64,000 nt of DNA from Verrucomicrobiia bacterium (GTDB taxonomy: Bacteria; Verrucomicrobiota; Verrucomicrobiia; Verrucomicrobiales; DEV007). Shown here one piece after another: positions 9,049 through 19,352 of this stretch. Each line of letters begins with the position of its first letter. Position 1 is the stretch's first letter. A model generated the notes under the pieces. That model had not been told where the DNA came from and did not search any database. It was given only the letters and a program-made list of their open reading frames with translations. The position numbers and the translations under genes were made by a program. The stretch spans positions 48,293 through 112,292 of the forward strand of contig JAUICH010000022.1 in assembly GCA_030427505.1 (NCBI GenBank), in the 5' to 3' direction.

Positions 9049-10464
9049 TCAACGATATTTCCGGCCCTCCGGCATCTCGGGTTCCGCTTGGAGGCGCGGC
9101 TCGGTGCGGTGACTGGTCACCCAGGCGTCCACCTTTTCCACCAGGTCTCCGTGTCCGGCAGCGAGATCGTGGGTCTCTCCAATGTCCGTGGTCAGATCGT
9201 AGAGTTCCCACGGCTGGGAGGAATCTTCCCGGACCAGCTTCCACTTTCCATGGCGGACCGCCTGTGAATTGCCGATGTACTTGCCCTGTTTCCAGTTGTA
9301 CTTGGGATATTCCCAATAGAGAAACTCCCGGGCGGTTTGCTTTTCGGGCATCTCCAGCAGGGTCGGCAGGATGGAAATACCGGTGACCTCCGCGGGCGTT
9401 TTCTCCGCGACGCCCGCCAGTTCGGCGGCGGTGGGAAGGAAATCGGGGAAGTAGGTGGGCAGATCACTCACCGAGCCCGCGGGAATCTTACCCGGCCACG
9501 CGGCGATGAACGGCGTGCGGATGCCGCCCTCATACATGGAGCGCTTCATTCCTTTCAGCCGTCCGCAGGAGTCCAGCGTGCCTTCGTGCCGGCCTGAGGA
9601 GCCGTTGTCGGAGCAGAAGAAAACAATGGTGTTGTCCGCGATGCCCAGTTCTTCCAGCAGAGCCATGGTTTCACCCAGTTGCCGGTCGATCATGGTAACG
9701 AAAGCGGCATGCACCTTGTCCGCGTCCGGCCAGGGCTGATCTTTGTAGAACTGCCAGGCGGGATCGTCTTCCGGCATGTGGTAGGTGGCGTGCGGTGGTG
9801 TCCATGGCGCGTAGCAAAAGAAGGGACCGTCCTGATGCTCGCGAATGAAGGCCTGCATCTCGTCGAAGATCAGGTAAGCCGAAAACTGGCGGTCCCCCGA
9901 AACCGCCGGGCCCTTGGGCTTCACATCGTTCAGGTCCGCGTTCTTCGGCAGGGGAAAGTGCTCCCCGTCCTTGATGAGATAGGACGGATAATAGTTGTGC
10001 GCGTGAATCTGGTGGTAGTAGCCGAAGAAAGTATCGAAGCCCTGTTTCTCCGCCACGCCCTCGGTATGGATGTCGCCCAGACCCCATTTCCCAAAGCCGC
10101 CGGTGGCGTAGCCCGCCTGCTTGAGAAGCTCCGCCACGGTCACGTCCTCATCGCGCAACGGGAGTCCCCCGGTGTTTCCCCGCACGGAGGTGCGGCCCAT
10201 GTCGATGCCGGTCATCAAAGTCGAACGCGCCGGCGCGCACACCGTGCAGCCAGAGTAGGCGTTGGTGAACCGCATGCCCGCCTCTGCCAACCGGTCGATG
10301 TTCGGCGTGCGAACCGCTTCCGAGCCATAACAGCCCGCGTCGGCCCAGCCCATGTCATCCACCATGACGTAGATGATGTTGGGCTTTTCGGCGGCGGAGA
10401 CGGAAGTAGTGAACAGCATCCCAGCCAATAGCGGGACGAGAAGGGAGAAAGGGGTTTTCATCAT
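9049..10464 (-). CDS. Secreted arylsulfatase (Cys-type, formylglycine-dependent)
   Basis: Hydrolyses sulfate esters, probably on polysaccharides, outside the cytoplasm. Residues 1-24 are a Sec signal ending SVSAA. The metal-binding start NIIYVMVDDMGWAD follows. The activation motif is CAPARSTLMTG, with C76 the cysteine converted to formylglycine and R80 the conserved arginine. GFGKWGLGD and FFCSDNGSSG complete the alkaline-phosphatase-like core. The 471-residue length fits family S1. A maturase (FGE) is not in the window. It lies 61 bases upstream of the transporter operon on the same strand and may be co-transcribed with it. Specificity cannot be read from sequence. Confidence 0.93.
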   Translation of the reverse strand: MMKTPFSLLVPLLAGMLFTTSVSAAEKPNIIYVMVDDMGWADAGCYGSEAVRTPNIDRLAEAGMRFTNAYSGCTVCAPARSTLMTGIDMGRTSVRGNTGGLPLRDEDVTVAELLKQAGYATGGFGKWGLGDIHTEGVAEKQGFDTFFGYYHQIHAHNYYPSYLIKDGEHFPLPKNADLNDVKPKGPAVSGDRQFSAYLIFDEMQAFIREHQDGPFFCYAPWTPPHATYHMPEDDPAWQFYKDQPWPDADKVHAAFVTMIDRQLGETMALLEELGIADNTIVFFCSDNGSSGRHEGTLDSCGRLKGMKRSMYEGGIRTPFIAAWPGKIPAGSVSDLPTYFPDFLPTAAELAGVAEKTPAEVTGISILPTLLEMPEKQTAREFLYWEYPKYNWKQGKYIGNSQAVRHGKWKLVREDSSQPWELYDLTTDIGETHDLAAGHGDLVEKVDAWVTSHRTEPRLQAEPEMPEGRKYR

Positions 10465-10573
10465 ATCTTTAAACGGGAGGTTGTGACCTCCAGCATGACA
10501 AGAATTCCCGGTGGATCAAGCCAGGGACCGTCCGCGATCACGGTGGGCGATGTTCGGAGAGCAGAAGAACTGG

Positions 10574-11029
10574 CTATTCCCCCGAAACGGTCCCCGAGCC
10601 GTTGAGCCGCCCTTCCAATTCCTTCAACTGGGTTGCGTAATACTCGTCCGGATGTTCCTTCAGGAGTTGGCGGAATTCTTGAAGCAGAGTCCTGAGTTTC
10701 AAGGCCACGAGACTGATAGAGCGGCAGGTTTCCAGGACTTCCACATACCGCCAGGCCAGGGAATCCACGGTATGGACCCGGTCCGCGCCGGTCTCGGTTT
10801 CGAGAGCCTGCTCCAGGAGCCGGATGGCTATCTCGTGATCGCCCGTATAGTCCGCCCGCGTGGAGAGGATCTGAGGAATGGGGCCATATCTCTCCTGAAG
10901 TTCGTCGAGCTTTTTCAGTAGCCGCTCCCGGATCTCATCGCTTTCGTCCTCTCCGATCTCGTACGCATTCAAAAGGTCGCAAGCCAACTGATGGACCTGG
11001 TCCCAGTCTTCTCTTGTCACTTTGTTCAT
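10574..11029 (-). CDS. Hypothetical helical protein
   Basis: A 151-residue acidic, strongly helical protein between two sulfatase genes. The stretch from DESDEIRERLLKKLDELQERYG to LKELEGRL is rich in leucine, glutamate and arginine with helix-turn-helix spacing resembling a degenerate tetratricopeptide array, for example DHEIAIRLLEQALE. It has no signal peptide, membrane segment or catalytic motif. The family is not recognised. A cytoplasmic protein-protein interaction role would fit the TPR-like pattern but is only a guess. Confidence 0.6.
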   Translation of the reverse strand: MNKVTREDWDQVHQLACDLLNAYEIGEDESDEIRERLLKKLDELQERYGPIPQILSTRADYTGDHEIAIRLLEQALETETGADRVHTVDSLAWRYVEVLETCRSISLVALKLRTLLQEFRQLLKEHPDEYYATQLKELEGRLNGSGTVSGE

Positions 11030-11138
11030 GCGCGAGTGTTCGTCCCGAAAACCGGCGCCACCCCGTCACAAACGTGCCCAGGGCCGCGGCTCCAGATAAG
11101 GTTCGATCGAGCCTGTCCCGCCTCCGTGCGGCCGGTCT

Positions 11139-12617
11139 TTATTCGTCCTCGCCCTTCTTCTTTTGGTTCTTTCCTTTTTCTTTCGCGCCCTGCTTCTCCG
11201 CTTTCAGCTCTTTTTCGTCGATGCTGTCCTCGCGGTTGATCTTGGGCAGGAACTTCGCGTGTTCGGCAATGATGCCGGCGTATTTTTCATCGCCCGCCAG
11301 ATTGGTCCACTCCATCTCATCGGTGTCGTGGTCGTAAAGTTCCTCCGTGCCGTCGTTGTAATGAATGTAGCGATACCGGTCCGAACGCACCGCGTGATTG
11401 TTCCGCCCGTGCGTGGTCAGGGTGTAGGTCTTCCACTCCGCGGCCGGGTCTTTTAGCAGCGGTTTCAGGCTCACGCCCTCCAGCGCCGGGTTGTCTTTCA
11501 GTCCGCAGAGATCCACCAGGGTCGGGTAGATATCGAGCAGGTTGACCGGCGCGGCGCAGGTCTTACCCGCCGCCGTCACGCCCGGCACGCGCCACATCAT
11601 CACCACTTGGGAGGCTTCTTCCCACAGGGCGAACTTCCGCCAGTGCTGTTTCTCGCCCAGGTGCCAGCCGTGATCGGACCAGAGGACCACGATGGTGTTG
11701 TCCTTGTAGGCGGAGTTCTCCAGGGCATCCAGCACTTTGCCGACGCAGACGTCGGTGAAGTTGATGCAGGCGAGGTAGGCTTGCACGGCTTTGCTCCATT
11801 GATCGTATTCCGTCACCTTCGCATGATCGCCCTGGGGTTTGGCCATCTTGATGCCAACCGGAGGCACATCGTCCAAGTCATCCAACGGCACTTCGGGCAG
11901 GATGACTTTGTCGGCGGGAAACTTGTCGAAGTATTTCTGAGGCACGTTCCAGGGCAGGTGGGGTTTGAAGAAACCGCAGGCCAGGAAGAAGGGCTTGTCA
12001 TGCTCCATCTGGAGCTGACCGGAAATCCAGTCCGCCACCTGCATGTCGCCCATTTCCTGGTCCTCATTGGTCAGCGGACCCCAGTCAAAGTGACCGGTTT
12101 TCGGAATGCCGTTGGCGGGGAGATTCTTTGGCTTCGGATCTCCCGGTTTGTTCTGGGTCTGCGACGGCCAGTATTCCTCCCAACTGGCGGGGTCCGGGAA
12201 GCCGCCGTGGTAGATTTTTCCGCTGGCCCGGGCGGAATAGCCTTCCTTCATGAACCACTGCGGCAGGGTCACGGCGTCCTTCAGCACGGGGCTGAGCCGC
12301 CAGGGCTGGGAATTCGAATACACGCCGGAGGTGGAAGGCCGGATGCCGGTCATCAGCGCGGCGCGGGAAGGGTTACAGGCGGGCGCCGCGCAGTTCGCGT
12401 TGGTAAACAGCACGCCGCTCTTCGCCAGCCGGTCGAGGTTGGGCGTCAGGGTCTGGGAGTGGCCGCCCAGCACGCCAATCCAGTCGTTCAAGTCGTCAAC
12501 GGCAATGAAAAGGACGTTCGGCTTTTCGTCAGCCGCGCGGGAGGACAAAGGCGCGGCCATCATCGCGAAGGCGGCCACGGCGGCGAGGCAGAGCCCCAGA
12601 GGGAAGGAGAGTTTCAT
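11139..12617 (-). CDS. Secreted sulfatase, iduronate-2-sulfatase-like (Cys-type)
   Basis: A 492-residue extracytoplasmic sulfatase. It has a signal peptide at about residues 1-29 (ending SSRAA), the metal site NVLFIAVDDLNDW, the formylglycine motif CNPSRAALMTG with C81, KIYHGGFPD, LWSDHGWHLGEKQHWRKF and a late AVRSDRYRYIHY. The VDDLNDW opening and GWHLGEKQHW block are typical of iduronate-2-sulfatase-like proteins, which remove 2-O-sulfate from uronic acids in sulfated polysaccharides. The last 25 residues are a lysine/glutamate-rich tail not needed for catalysis. It is divergent from the sigma cassette starting at 12798, with a shared upstream region of about 180 bases. Confidence 0.92.
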   Translation of the reverse strand: MKLSFPLGLCLAAVAAFAMMAAPLSSRAADEKPNVLFIAVDDLNDWIGVLGGHSQTLTPNLDRLAKSGVLFTNANCAAPACNPSRAALMTGIRPSTSGVYSNSQPWRLSPVLKDAVTLPQWFMKEGYSARASGKIYHGGFPDPASWEEYWPSQTQNKPGDPKPKNLPANGIPKTGHFDWGPLTNEDQEMGDMQVADWISGQLQMEHDKPFFLACGFFKPHLPWNVPQKYFDKFPADKVILPEVPLDDLDDVPPVGIKMAKPQGDHAKVTEYDQWSKAVQAYLACINFTDVCVGKVLDALENSAYKDNTIVVLWSDHGWHLGEKQHWRKFALWEEASQVVMMWRVPGVTAAGKTCAAPVNLLDIYPTLVDLCGLKDNPALEGVSLKPLLKDPAAEWKTYTLTTHGRNNHAVRSDRYRYIHYNDGTEELYDHDTDEMEWTNLAGDEKYAGIIAEHAKFLPKINREDSIDEKELKAEKQGAKEKGKNQKKKGEDE

Positions 12618-12740
12618 AAGGAGGAGGATCGAGAGCGGAGATTGAAAACGTGAGTCTAGGGACCCGAGTATTGGGAATTCCCTCTCTCACATCAAATCCG
12701 TAATTGCGTGATGCCACCCCGGCCCGGGTTCCGGCAAACT

Positions 12741-12774
12741 GGCGGGGACAAACTTTTTTGTCCAATCCCCCGCC
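12741..12774 (+). promoter_or_regulatory. Nested hairpin just upstream of ECF sigma gene
   Basis: GGACAAA (12746-12752) pairs with TTTGTCC (12757-12763) around a 4-base loop. The outer GGCGG (12741-12745) can pair with CCGCC (12770-12774). It ends 23 bases before the GTG start of the sigma factor. It could be a regulator site, part of an autoregulated promoter, or a 5'-leader structure. The same structure was not found before the second sigma gene. Confidence 0.45.
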
Positions 12775-12797
12775 CCGGCCCCTAAGATACTGAAGAC

Positions 12798-13394
12798 GTG
12801 CCCTTAGCCGACTCATTGGACCCCCCTGAATCTCAACCTGCTTTTGCCGGCGGCGCCAGCCCGGACGGCGCTCAGTTCGCCCGGCTCCTCCTGCGGCATG
12901 AGCGGGAAATGCGTGCCCTGGCGCTGGCCATGGTGCCGGGCTGCCCGGACGTGGACGACATCATCCAGGAAACCAGCGTGGCCATGTGGAAACGATTTGG
13001 CGAATACGACCCGGAACGCCCTTTCGCCGCCTGGGCGCTGGGCTTTACCCGCATGCAGGTGATGGCCTACCTGGAGCGGCAGTCGCGCCGCAACCGCCTG
13101 TTCTCCGCGGAATCGCTGGAGAAAATCGCCAACCATTTCATTCAAACCGCCGGCCAACAGGAGCACCCCACCGCGCAGGAGCCCCGCCTGGTGGCGCTGG
13201 AACAATGCCTTTCCAGGCTGAACGAACGGGAGCGGAACATGCTGCGGCTGCGCTACCGCGAAGGCTTTGGCGTGACCGAACTGGCGGACAGCGGGCACTT
13301 CAACAAAGGACGGGAAGCTCTCTACAAGGCCTATGCCCGGCTGCAACAACGGCTCCTGAAGTGCATCCGGAACCGCTTGAAACATTTCAGTTAA
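12798..13394 (+). CDS. ECF sigma factor, Rhodopirellula/Verrucomicrobium type
   Basis: A 198-residue alternative RNA polymerase sigma factor. Region 2 spans about residues 27-93: a RHEREMRALALAMVPG helix, DVDDIIQETSVAMWKRF (the core-binding/-10 element) and FAAWALGFTRMQVMAYL. Region 4 (about residues 130-190) contains CLSRLNERERNMLRLRYREGFGVTELA and then a helix-turn-helix; the GREALYKAYARLQQRLLKCI tail is typical of this family. GTG at 12798 is the only plausible start after an in-frame TAA at 12783. The following gene starts 19 bases later and looks like its membrane-bound regulator fused to an enzyme, so the sigma factor probably controls this cassette. Confidence 0.9.
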   Translation: MPLADSLDPPESQPAFAGGASPDGAQFARLLLRHEREMRALALAMVPGCPDVDDIIQETSVAMWKRFGEYDPERPFAAWALGFTRMQVMAYLERQSRRNRLFSAESLEKIANHFIQTAGQQEHPTAQEPRLVALEQCLSRLNERERNMLRLRYREGFGVTELADSGHFNKGREALYKAYARLQQRLLKCIRNRLKHFS

Positions 13395-13413
13395 GCTTAC
13401 AACGGACGGAAAC

Positions 13414-16400
13414 GTGAACACGGACGAACCCCACTCTTTTGAACTAAGCGAACGCCTCGAGGCCCTCTGGTGCCGCCTGGAGGACGATCCCGCCGACACG
13501 GGTGCTCTGGCGGAACTGGACACCCTGCTGAAGGAGGAGCCCGGAGCCCTCGATCTCTACGCGGCTCTCGCCCAGCTCCGCGCGGACCTCGGGTTTTCCC
13601 CGTCGCTCGAACCCGCCACCGCTGGAGCCAATCCCGCTGACAAGATCATCGATTTCTCGACCAAGTCCGGCGATCTCTCGGAAGCCGGTCCGGCATTCGC
13701 GGAAGCGGACAGCGCCCCGGATTCCGGACGCGCCGCGCTCCGTCAGAAGTGGCGCGTGGTCGCCGCCGTCAGCACCGCCACGGCCGCCGCCCTGACCATT
13801 GCCGCCATCTTGGGCCGCCCCACTTCGCCCTCTTCTCCGGCTGCCGTCACCCAGGCCTCCGCCACCGAACCGGCCCCGGAAATGAACCCCGTGGAGTCCC
13901 TCACTCAGGCGGACGCGCCCGGTCTGGCTCCTTCGTCCCCCACACCGATTGCCAAGGCAGCAGAACCCGATCCGAACCCAAGCCCAGCGGTTTCGGTTCC
14001 ACCGGCTTCCACGCCGGATCCCTCCGCCAAACCTGAGCCCGGCACTCCCGTCAAAGCCTCGCCTCCAGCCGTCTTGGCAGCGTCGCAATCGCCCAAGCGT
14101 CCTGACAAACTCACCAAGGCGGTTTCAAAGAAAGAGAACCCGGACGACGCCAAGGAGACCGAATACTACGCCCTCAGCAACAAGCACCCCGCCCTCTCCG
14201 GCAACGGCAAGGTGCGTGGCGGCATTCCGGAAGCCTCCGGCTCCATCCCCGTCACCGTTACCTACAACAAGCACATCCGCCCCATCCTCTCGGAAAACTG
14301 TTTCCACTGCCACGGACCGGACCCCAAGACCCGCGAGGCGGACTACCGCCTGGACGTGGAAGCGGACGCCAAGGCCGATCTCGGCGGTTACCAGGGCATC
14401 GCGCCCGGCAGCCCGGACGAGAGCGAACTCATCGCCCGCGTCTTGTCCAAGGACCCGGATGACGTGATGCCCCCGCCGGACTCAAACCGTTTCCTCTCTG
14501 ACGAGCAGCGTGAGATTCTCCGCCGCTGGGTCGCCCAGGGCGCGGAATATCAGAAGCACTGGTCTTTCGAATTGCCGGTGGAAAGCGAGCCGCCCGCCGT
14601 CAGCAAAGCGGACTGGCCGCGCAACCCCATCGACCAGTTCATTCTCGCCCGGCTGGATTCGGAAGGTCTCGACCCCTCTCCGGAAGCGGACCGCGCCACG
14701 CTCCTGCGCCGGCTTTCGCTGGACCTCACCGGCCTGCCTCCCACCCCGGATGAACTGGACAGCTTCCTCGCCAACAAGAGCCCCACGGCTTACGAAGAGG
14801 AAGTGGAGCGCCTCCTGAAGTCTCAACACTATGGCGAGCGCATGGTCCTCCCCTGGCTGGATGCTTCCCGCTACGCGGATTCCAATGGCTTCCAGCAGGA
14901 CGGCGACCGGCACCAGTGGATCTGGCGGGACTGGGTGGTGAAGGCCATGAATGACAACATGCCCTTCGACCAGTTCACCATCGAACAACTCGCGGGTGAC
15001 CTCCTTCCTAACCCCACGACTCAGCAACTCATCGCCACCGGTTTTAACCGCAACCACATGCTCAATGGCGAAGGCGGCGCCATTCCCGAAGAGCAGCGGA
15101 ACAACTACGTCTTCGACCGGGTCGATACCACCGCCACCACCTGGCTCGCACTGACGCTGGCCTGCGCCCAGTGCCACGACCACAAGTACGATCCCCTCAC
15201 GCAAAAGGACTACTACTCCTTCTTCGCCTACTTCAACAACCTGCCCGAAACGGGCAAGGTGGACAAACGCGGTGGCCGCATCCAGTACGCCGAGCCCAGC
15301 CTCAGTCTGGCTTCGCCCGAACAGGAAGCCCGGATGAAAGAGATCGGGAAGGAAACCACCAGCCACCGGAAGGTCCTGAATCAAGCCAAGGCCGAAATCG
15401 ACAAAGCCGTGCGCGCCTGGTGGGACGGCGAGCAGAAACCGGATCCCGCGTTGCTCTCCGACAAGCTCAAGCCACAGATCGGCCGGCTTTTCGAAACCAT
15501 CGTGCCCTCCGAGCAACGCGAGATCACCACAATCTTCCTGAGGAAGAAAGGCAGGCCGGAATGGAAAACCGCCCAGGCCGCCATCGACAAGCTCGACGCG
15601 GAGAAAGAAAAGCTTCAGCGGGAGACGCCGGTTGTCATGATCATGAAAGAACAGGAGGAGCGCCGCCCGACGCACATCCTGTCTCGTGGCGACTACGAAT
15701 CTCCCCTGGAGGAAGTGCGGCCCGCGCTACCAGAAGTGCTAAGCGAAAACCAGAAAGGCACGGAAAGCAGCCGCCTCGTCCTGGCCAAGTGGCTGGTCTC
15801 AGCGGACAACCCCCTCACCGCCCGCGTCATCGTGAACCGCTACTGGCAAACCTTCTTCGGCACCGGCCTCGTGAAAACGGCGGAAGACTTCGGCGTCCAG
15901 GGCGAACTGCCCACCCATCCGGAACTGCTCGACTGGCTGGCCCTGGAGTTCATTCGCTCCGGCTGGGACGTGAAGCACATGCACCGCCTCATCGTCACCA
16001 GCGCCACCTATCGTCAAAGCTCCAAGGTTAGACCGGAAGTTCTCGAAAAAGATCCCCGGAACCGGCTGCTCACCCGGGGCTCCCGCTATCGCCTGCCCTC
16101 CCTTCTCCTGCGCGACCAGGCCCTCTTCGTCAGCGGCCTGATGAATGACGAAGTCGGCGGCCGGCCCGTTTACCCCTACCAGCCAGAGGGACTGTGGAAA
16201 GAATTCAGCTACGAGAAGTTTTCCTACACGCCCTCCAGCGGAGAAGACCTCTACCGCCGCAGCCTCTACACCTTCTGGCGCCGCACCGTACCGCCGCCGA
16301 ACATGTTCGACAGCCCGAACCGCCAGACTTGCACCGTCAAGCCTGCCCTGACAAACACCCCGGTCCACGCCCTCATCACCCTGAACGACCCCACCTACGT

Positions 16401-16713
16401 GGAAGCCGCCCGGAAGTTCGGCGAACGGATGATGAAGATGGAGTACCCCAACGGCGAAGTCGGCCAACGCCTGCGTGCCGGCTTCCGTCTCGCCACCGCC
16501 CGCTATCCCACGGAGACGGAGTTGGAAGTTCTGTTAGGCAGCTTCGACAAAGCCCGCGCCAATTTCGAAGCCGAACCCTCGGAAGCCCATGAACTCCTCG
16601 CCATCGGCGAATCCCCCCAAGACGTTCCCGGCCCCAAGACCACCGAGCTCGCCGCCTACGCCATGGTCGCCCAACTCATCCTGAACCTCGACGAAACCTT
16701 AACCCGGGAGTGA
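13414..16713 (+). CDS. Fusion: regulator-like cytoplasmic N-terminus and TM helix joined to PSCyt1/DUF1549/DUF1553 protein
   Basis: A 1099-residue protein. Residues 1-60 are acidic and helical, resembling the N-terminus of verrucomicrobial anti-sigma/FecR proteins. One transmembrane helix lies at about 114-134, then a proline/alanine/serine-rich linker to about 250. The periplasmic part starts with a c-type cytochrome domain: HIRPILSENCFHCHG with heme motif C296-x2-C299-H300 and MPPPDSNR as likely methionine ligand region. The DUF1549 domain follows (NPIDQFILARL, YADSNGFQQDGDR, CAQCHDHKYDPL with a second CxxCH at about 584), then a coiled segment and DUF1553 (NPLTARVIVNRYWQTFFGTGL to FVTLNDP-like TLNDPTYVEAA). 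Such proteins normally have only a signal peptide. The start is GTG, 19 bases after the sigma stop. Enzymatic role is unproven in the family. Confidence 0.9.
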   Translation: MNTDEPHSFELSERLEALWCRLEDDPADTGALAELDTLLKEEPGALDLYAALAQLRADLGFSPSLEPATAGANPADKIIDFSTKSGDLSEAGPAFAEADSAPDSGRAALRQKWRVVAAVSTATAAALTIAAILGRPTSPSSPAAVTQASATEPAPEMNPVESLTQADAPGLAPSSPTPIAKAAEPDPNPSPAVSVPPASTPDPSAKPEPGTPVKASPPAVLAASQSPKRPDKLTKAVSKKENPDDAKETEYYALSNKHPALSGNGKVRGGIPEASGSIPVTVTYNKHIRPILSENCFHCHGPDPKTREADYRLDVEADAKADLGGYQGIAPGSPDESELIARVLSKDPDDVMPPPDSNRFLSDEQREILRRWVAQGAEYQKHWSFELPVESEPPAVSKADWPRNPIDQFILARLDSEGLDPSPEADRATLLRRLSLDLTGLPPTPDELDSFLANKSPTAYEEEVERLLKSQHYGERMVLPWLDASRYADSNGFQQDGDRHQWIWRDWVVKAMNDNMPFDQFTIEQLAGDLLPNPTTQQLIATGFNRNHMLNGEGGAIPEEQRNNYVFDRVDTTATTWLALTLACAQCHDHKYDPLTQKDYYSFFAYFNNLPETGKVDKRGGRIQYAEPSLSLASPEQEARMKEIGKETTSHRKVLNQAKAEIDKAVRAWWDGEQKPDPALLSDKLKPQIGRLFETIVPSEQREITTIFLRKKGRPEWKTAQAAIDKLDAEKEKLQRETPVVMIMKEQEERRPTHILSRGDYESPLEEVRPALPEVLSENQKGTESSRLVLAKWLVSADNPLTARVIVNRYWQTFFGTGLVKTAEDFGVQGELPTHPELLDWLALEFIRSGWDVKHMHRLIVTSATYRQSSKVRPEVLEKDPRNRLLTRGSRYRLPSLLLRDQALFVSGLMNDEVGGRPVYPYQPEGLWKEFSYEKFSYTPSSGEDLYRRSLYTFWRRTVPPPNMFDSPNRQTCTVKPALTNTPVHALITLNDPTYVEAARKFGERMMKMEYPNGEVGQRLRAGFRLATARYPTETELEVLLGSFDKARANFEAEPSEAHELLAIGESPQDVPGPKTTELAAYAMVAQLILNLDETLTRE

Positions 16714-16762
16714 TTTTCAACATCTGGTTCGATAGTGAATTCGCATCCCCTACAAGACTGAG

Positions 16763-16815
16763 GCGAAGCCTCTTTGGGACCCGCCAGTCCGGCTCGGACC
16801 GCCGATCCTTCGGCG
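16763..16815 (+). repeat. Palindromic dispersed repeat, copy 1 (degenerate)
   Basis: Contains GCGAAGCCTCTTTGGGAC followed by a hairpin, CGCCGA-TCCT-TCGGCG at 16800-16815, then CTTTGGG. It matches the plan of the copies at 18727, 18841 and 19068. It sits between the fusion gene and the DUF1501 gene. Confidence 0.55.
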
Positions 16816-16908
16816 CTTTGGGAGCAAATCGACCTCCAATCCCAACTCCTTCCCTCCCCACCAATCCTCTCCCGACCTTCGCCAAACCCCATTTCCCGTC
16901 ACATCGCC

Positions 16909-18414
<1,506 letters not shown>

Positions 18415-18726
18415 GGGGGATAAAACTCTGCTCTTTTTCTCTGAGCGTTCGCTACCAAAGGTGGAACGCGATATCCTGCCCGTCCGGCTCGCACCGCGTT
18501 CGCGAATGGCCTAATCGGCCACATCGCACTCCTTCTAGGACATTTCAATAGGGCACTCAGTTGACCATCGGACCCGCCGATTTATTCCGCCCGCCTGGCC
18601 CGCGAGTTCCTCGCCCGGAGGTCGAGGACCACCTTAGCCAAGTGCTCGCCGCACAGAAAGCGGGTATCACTGCCCACCTTAGATAAGCCCGCTCCCTGTC
18701 CCCAATATCCCAAAACCACCTGGGGA

Positions 18727-18753
18727 GGCGCAGCCTCTTTGGACTGCGGCGAT
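18727..18753 (+). repeat. Palindromic dispersed repeat, copy 2 (partial)
   Basis: GGCGCAGCCTCTTTGGACTG then CGGCGAT; the right half of the hairpin is lost. It shares CTCTTTGGACTGCG with copy 3. Confidence 0.5.
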
Positions 18754-18840
18754 TTTTCCTGATCTTCACCCACAAGGCACACAACTTTCATCGTAAGCCT
18801 ATTGAGCCAGAAATGTCCGCCGAATCCCGGATTCTCCGGG

Positions 18841-18920
18841 GAAGCGAAGCTTCTTTGGACTGCGCCGATCAGAATCGGCGCTTTGCGGCAGGCAGCCGGA
18901 GGCGTGGTAGGGGCAAGGAT
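18841..18920 (+). repeat. Palindromic dispersed repeat, copy 3
   Basis: GAAGCTTCTTTGGACT leads into a perfect 8-bp stem GCGCCGAT-CAGA-ATCGGCGC (18862-18881), then CTTTGCGG and GGCAGCCGGAGGCGTGGTAG. The flanks after the hairpin are shared with copy 4 in inverted orientation. Confidence 0.7.
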
Positions 18921-19067
18921 CGTTCGCTTTCTCTGATCCGTGGCACTTTACCCCATTCGCCAGGAGGCTTTCTCAGACCCGGCGGGGTTTGCTGGGATGG
19001 CATGAATCTAGCCGGAAGCTATCGGGCACAAGGGCATGTTTATTGGAATCGCGTTCGCCAAACCTGT

Positions 19068-19142
19068 CCCACCACGCCTCCGGCTCCCACCCCAAAGCGG
19101 TGATTCCGATCACCGCACTCCAAGGACGCTGCGCGTCCCCGT
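19068..19142 (-). repeat. Palindromic dispersed repeat, copy 4 (inverted)
   Basis: On the minus strand it reads GCGTCCTTGGAGT, then a perfect stem GCGGTGAT-CGGA-ATCACCGC (19097-19116), then CTTTGGGG and GGAGCCGGAGGCGTGGTGGG. The stem sequence differs from copy 3, but each stem is internally perfect, which indicates compensatory change. Confidence 0.7.
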
Positions 19143-19352
19143 TGGCGAAGGGGTTGGAGGAAGACCTCGTGAAAAGCGATACTGGTACCACCGCGCCTAT
19201 ATGACTTGTGGGTAAAGGCCAGGATTCTTCGCCGCTTTCGCGACAAGCCCATCGTCCACTCCACCCAAAAGCCTCCGCGAGTAAAAACCGGCCAGCGATC
19301 TCGCCCTCTCGACACCACTTGTCACATCATGGCCTGATTGCTAAAACCGATC

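Larger units (their letters stand above)
18415..19352. other. Repeat-rich intergenic region, no supported gene
   Basis: About 940 bases between the DUF1501 gene and a serine hydrolase gene. Frames of 60-96 codons on both strands cross the palindromic repeats listed separately and have no domain. The region holds one partial and two full copies of a dispersed palindromic repeat; the two full copies are in opposite orientation. It marks the border between the two sigma cassettes. Confidence 0.6.

Noticed and set aside
16774..16908. Upstream extension of the first DUF1501 protein
   Set aside because: It would place the Tat signal inside the chain; ATG 16909 gives a normal exported start.
18557..19318. 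Minus- and plus-strand frames of 60-96 codons between cassettes
   Set aside because: They run through palindromic repeats, which produce protein-like but meaningless text.
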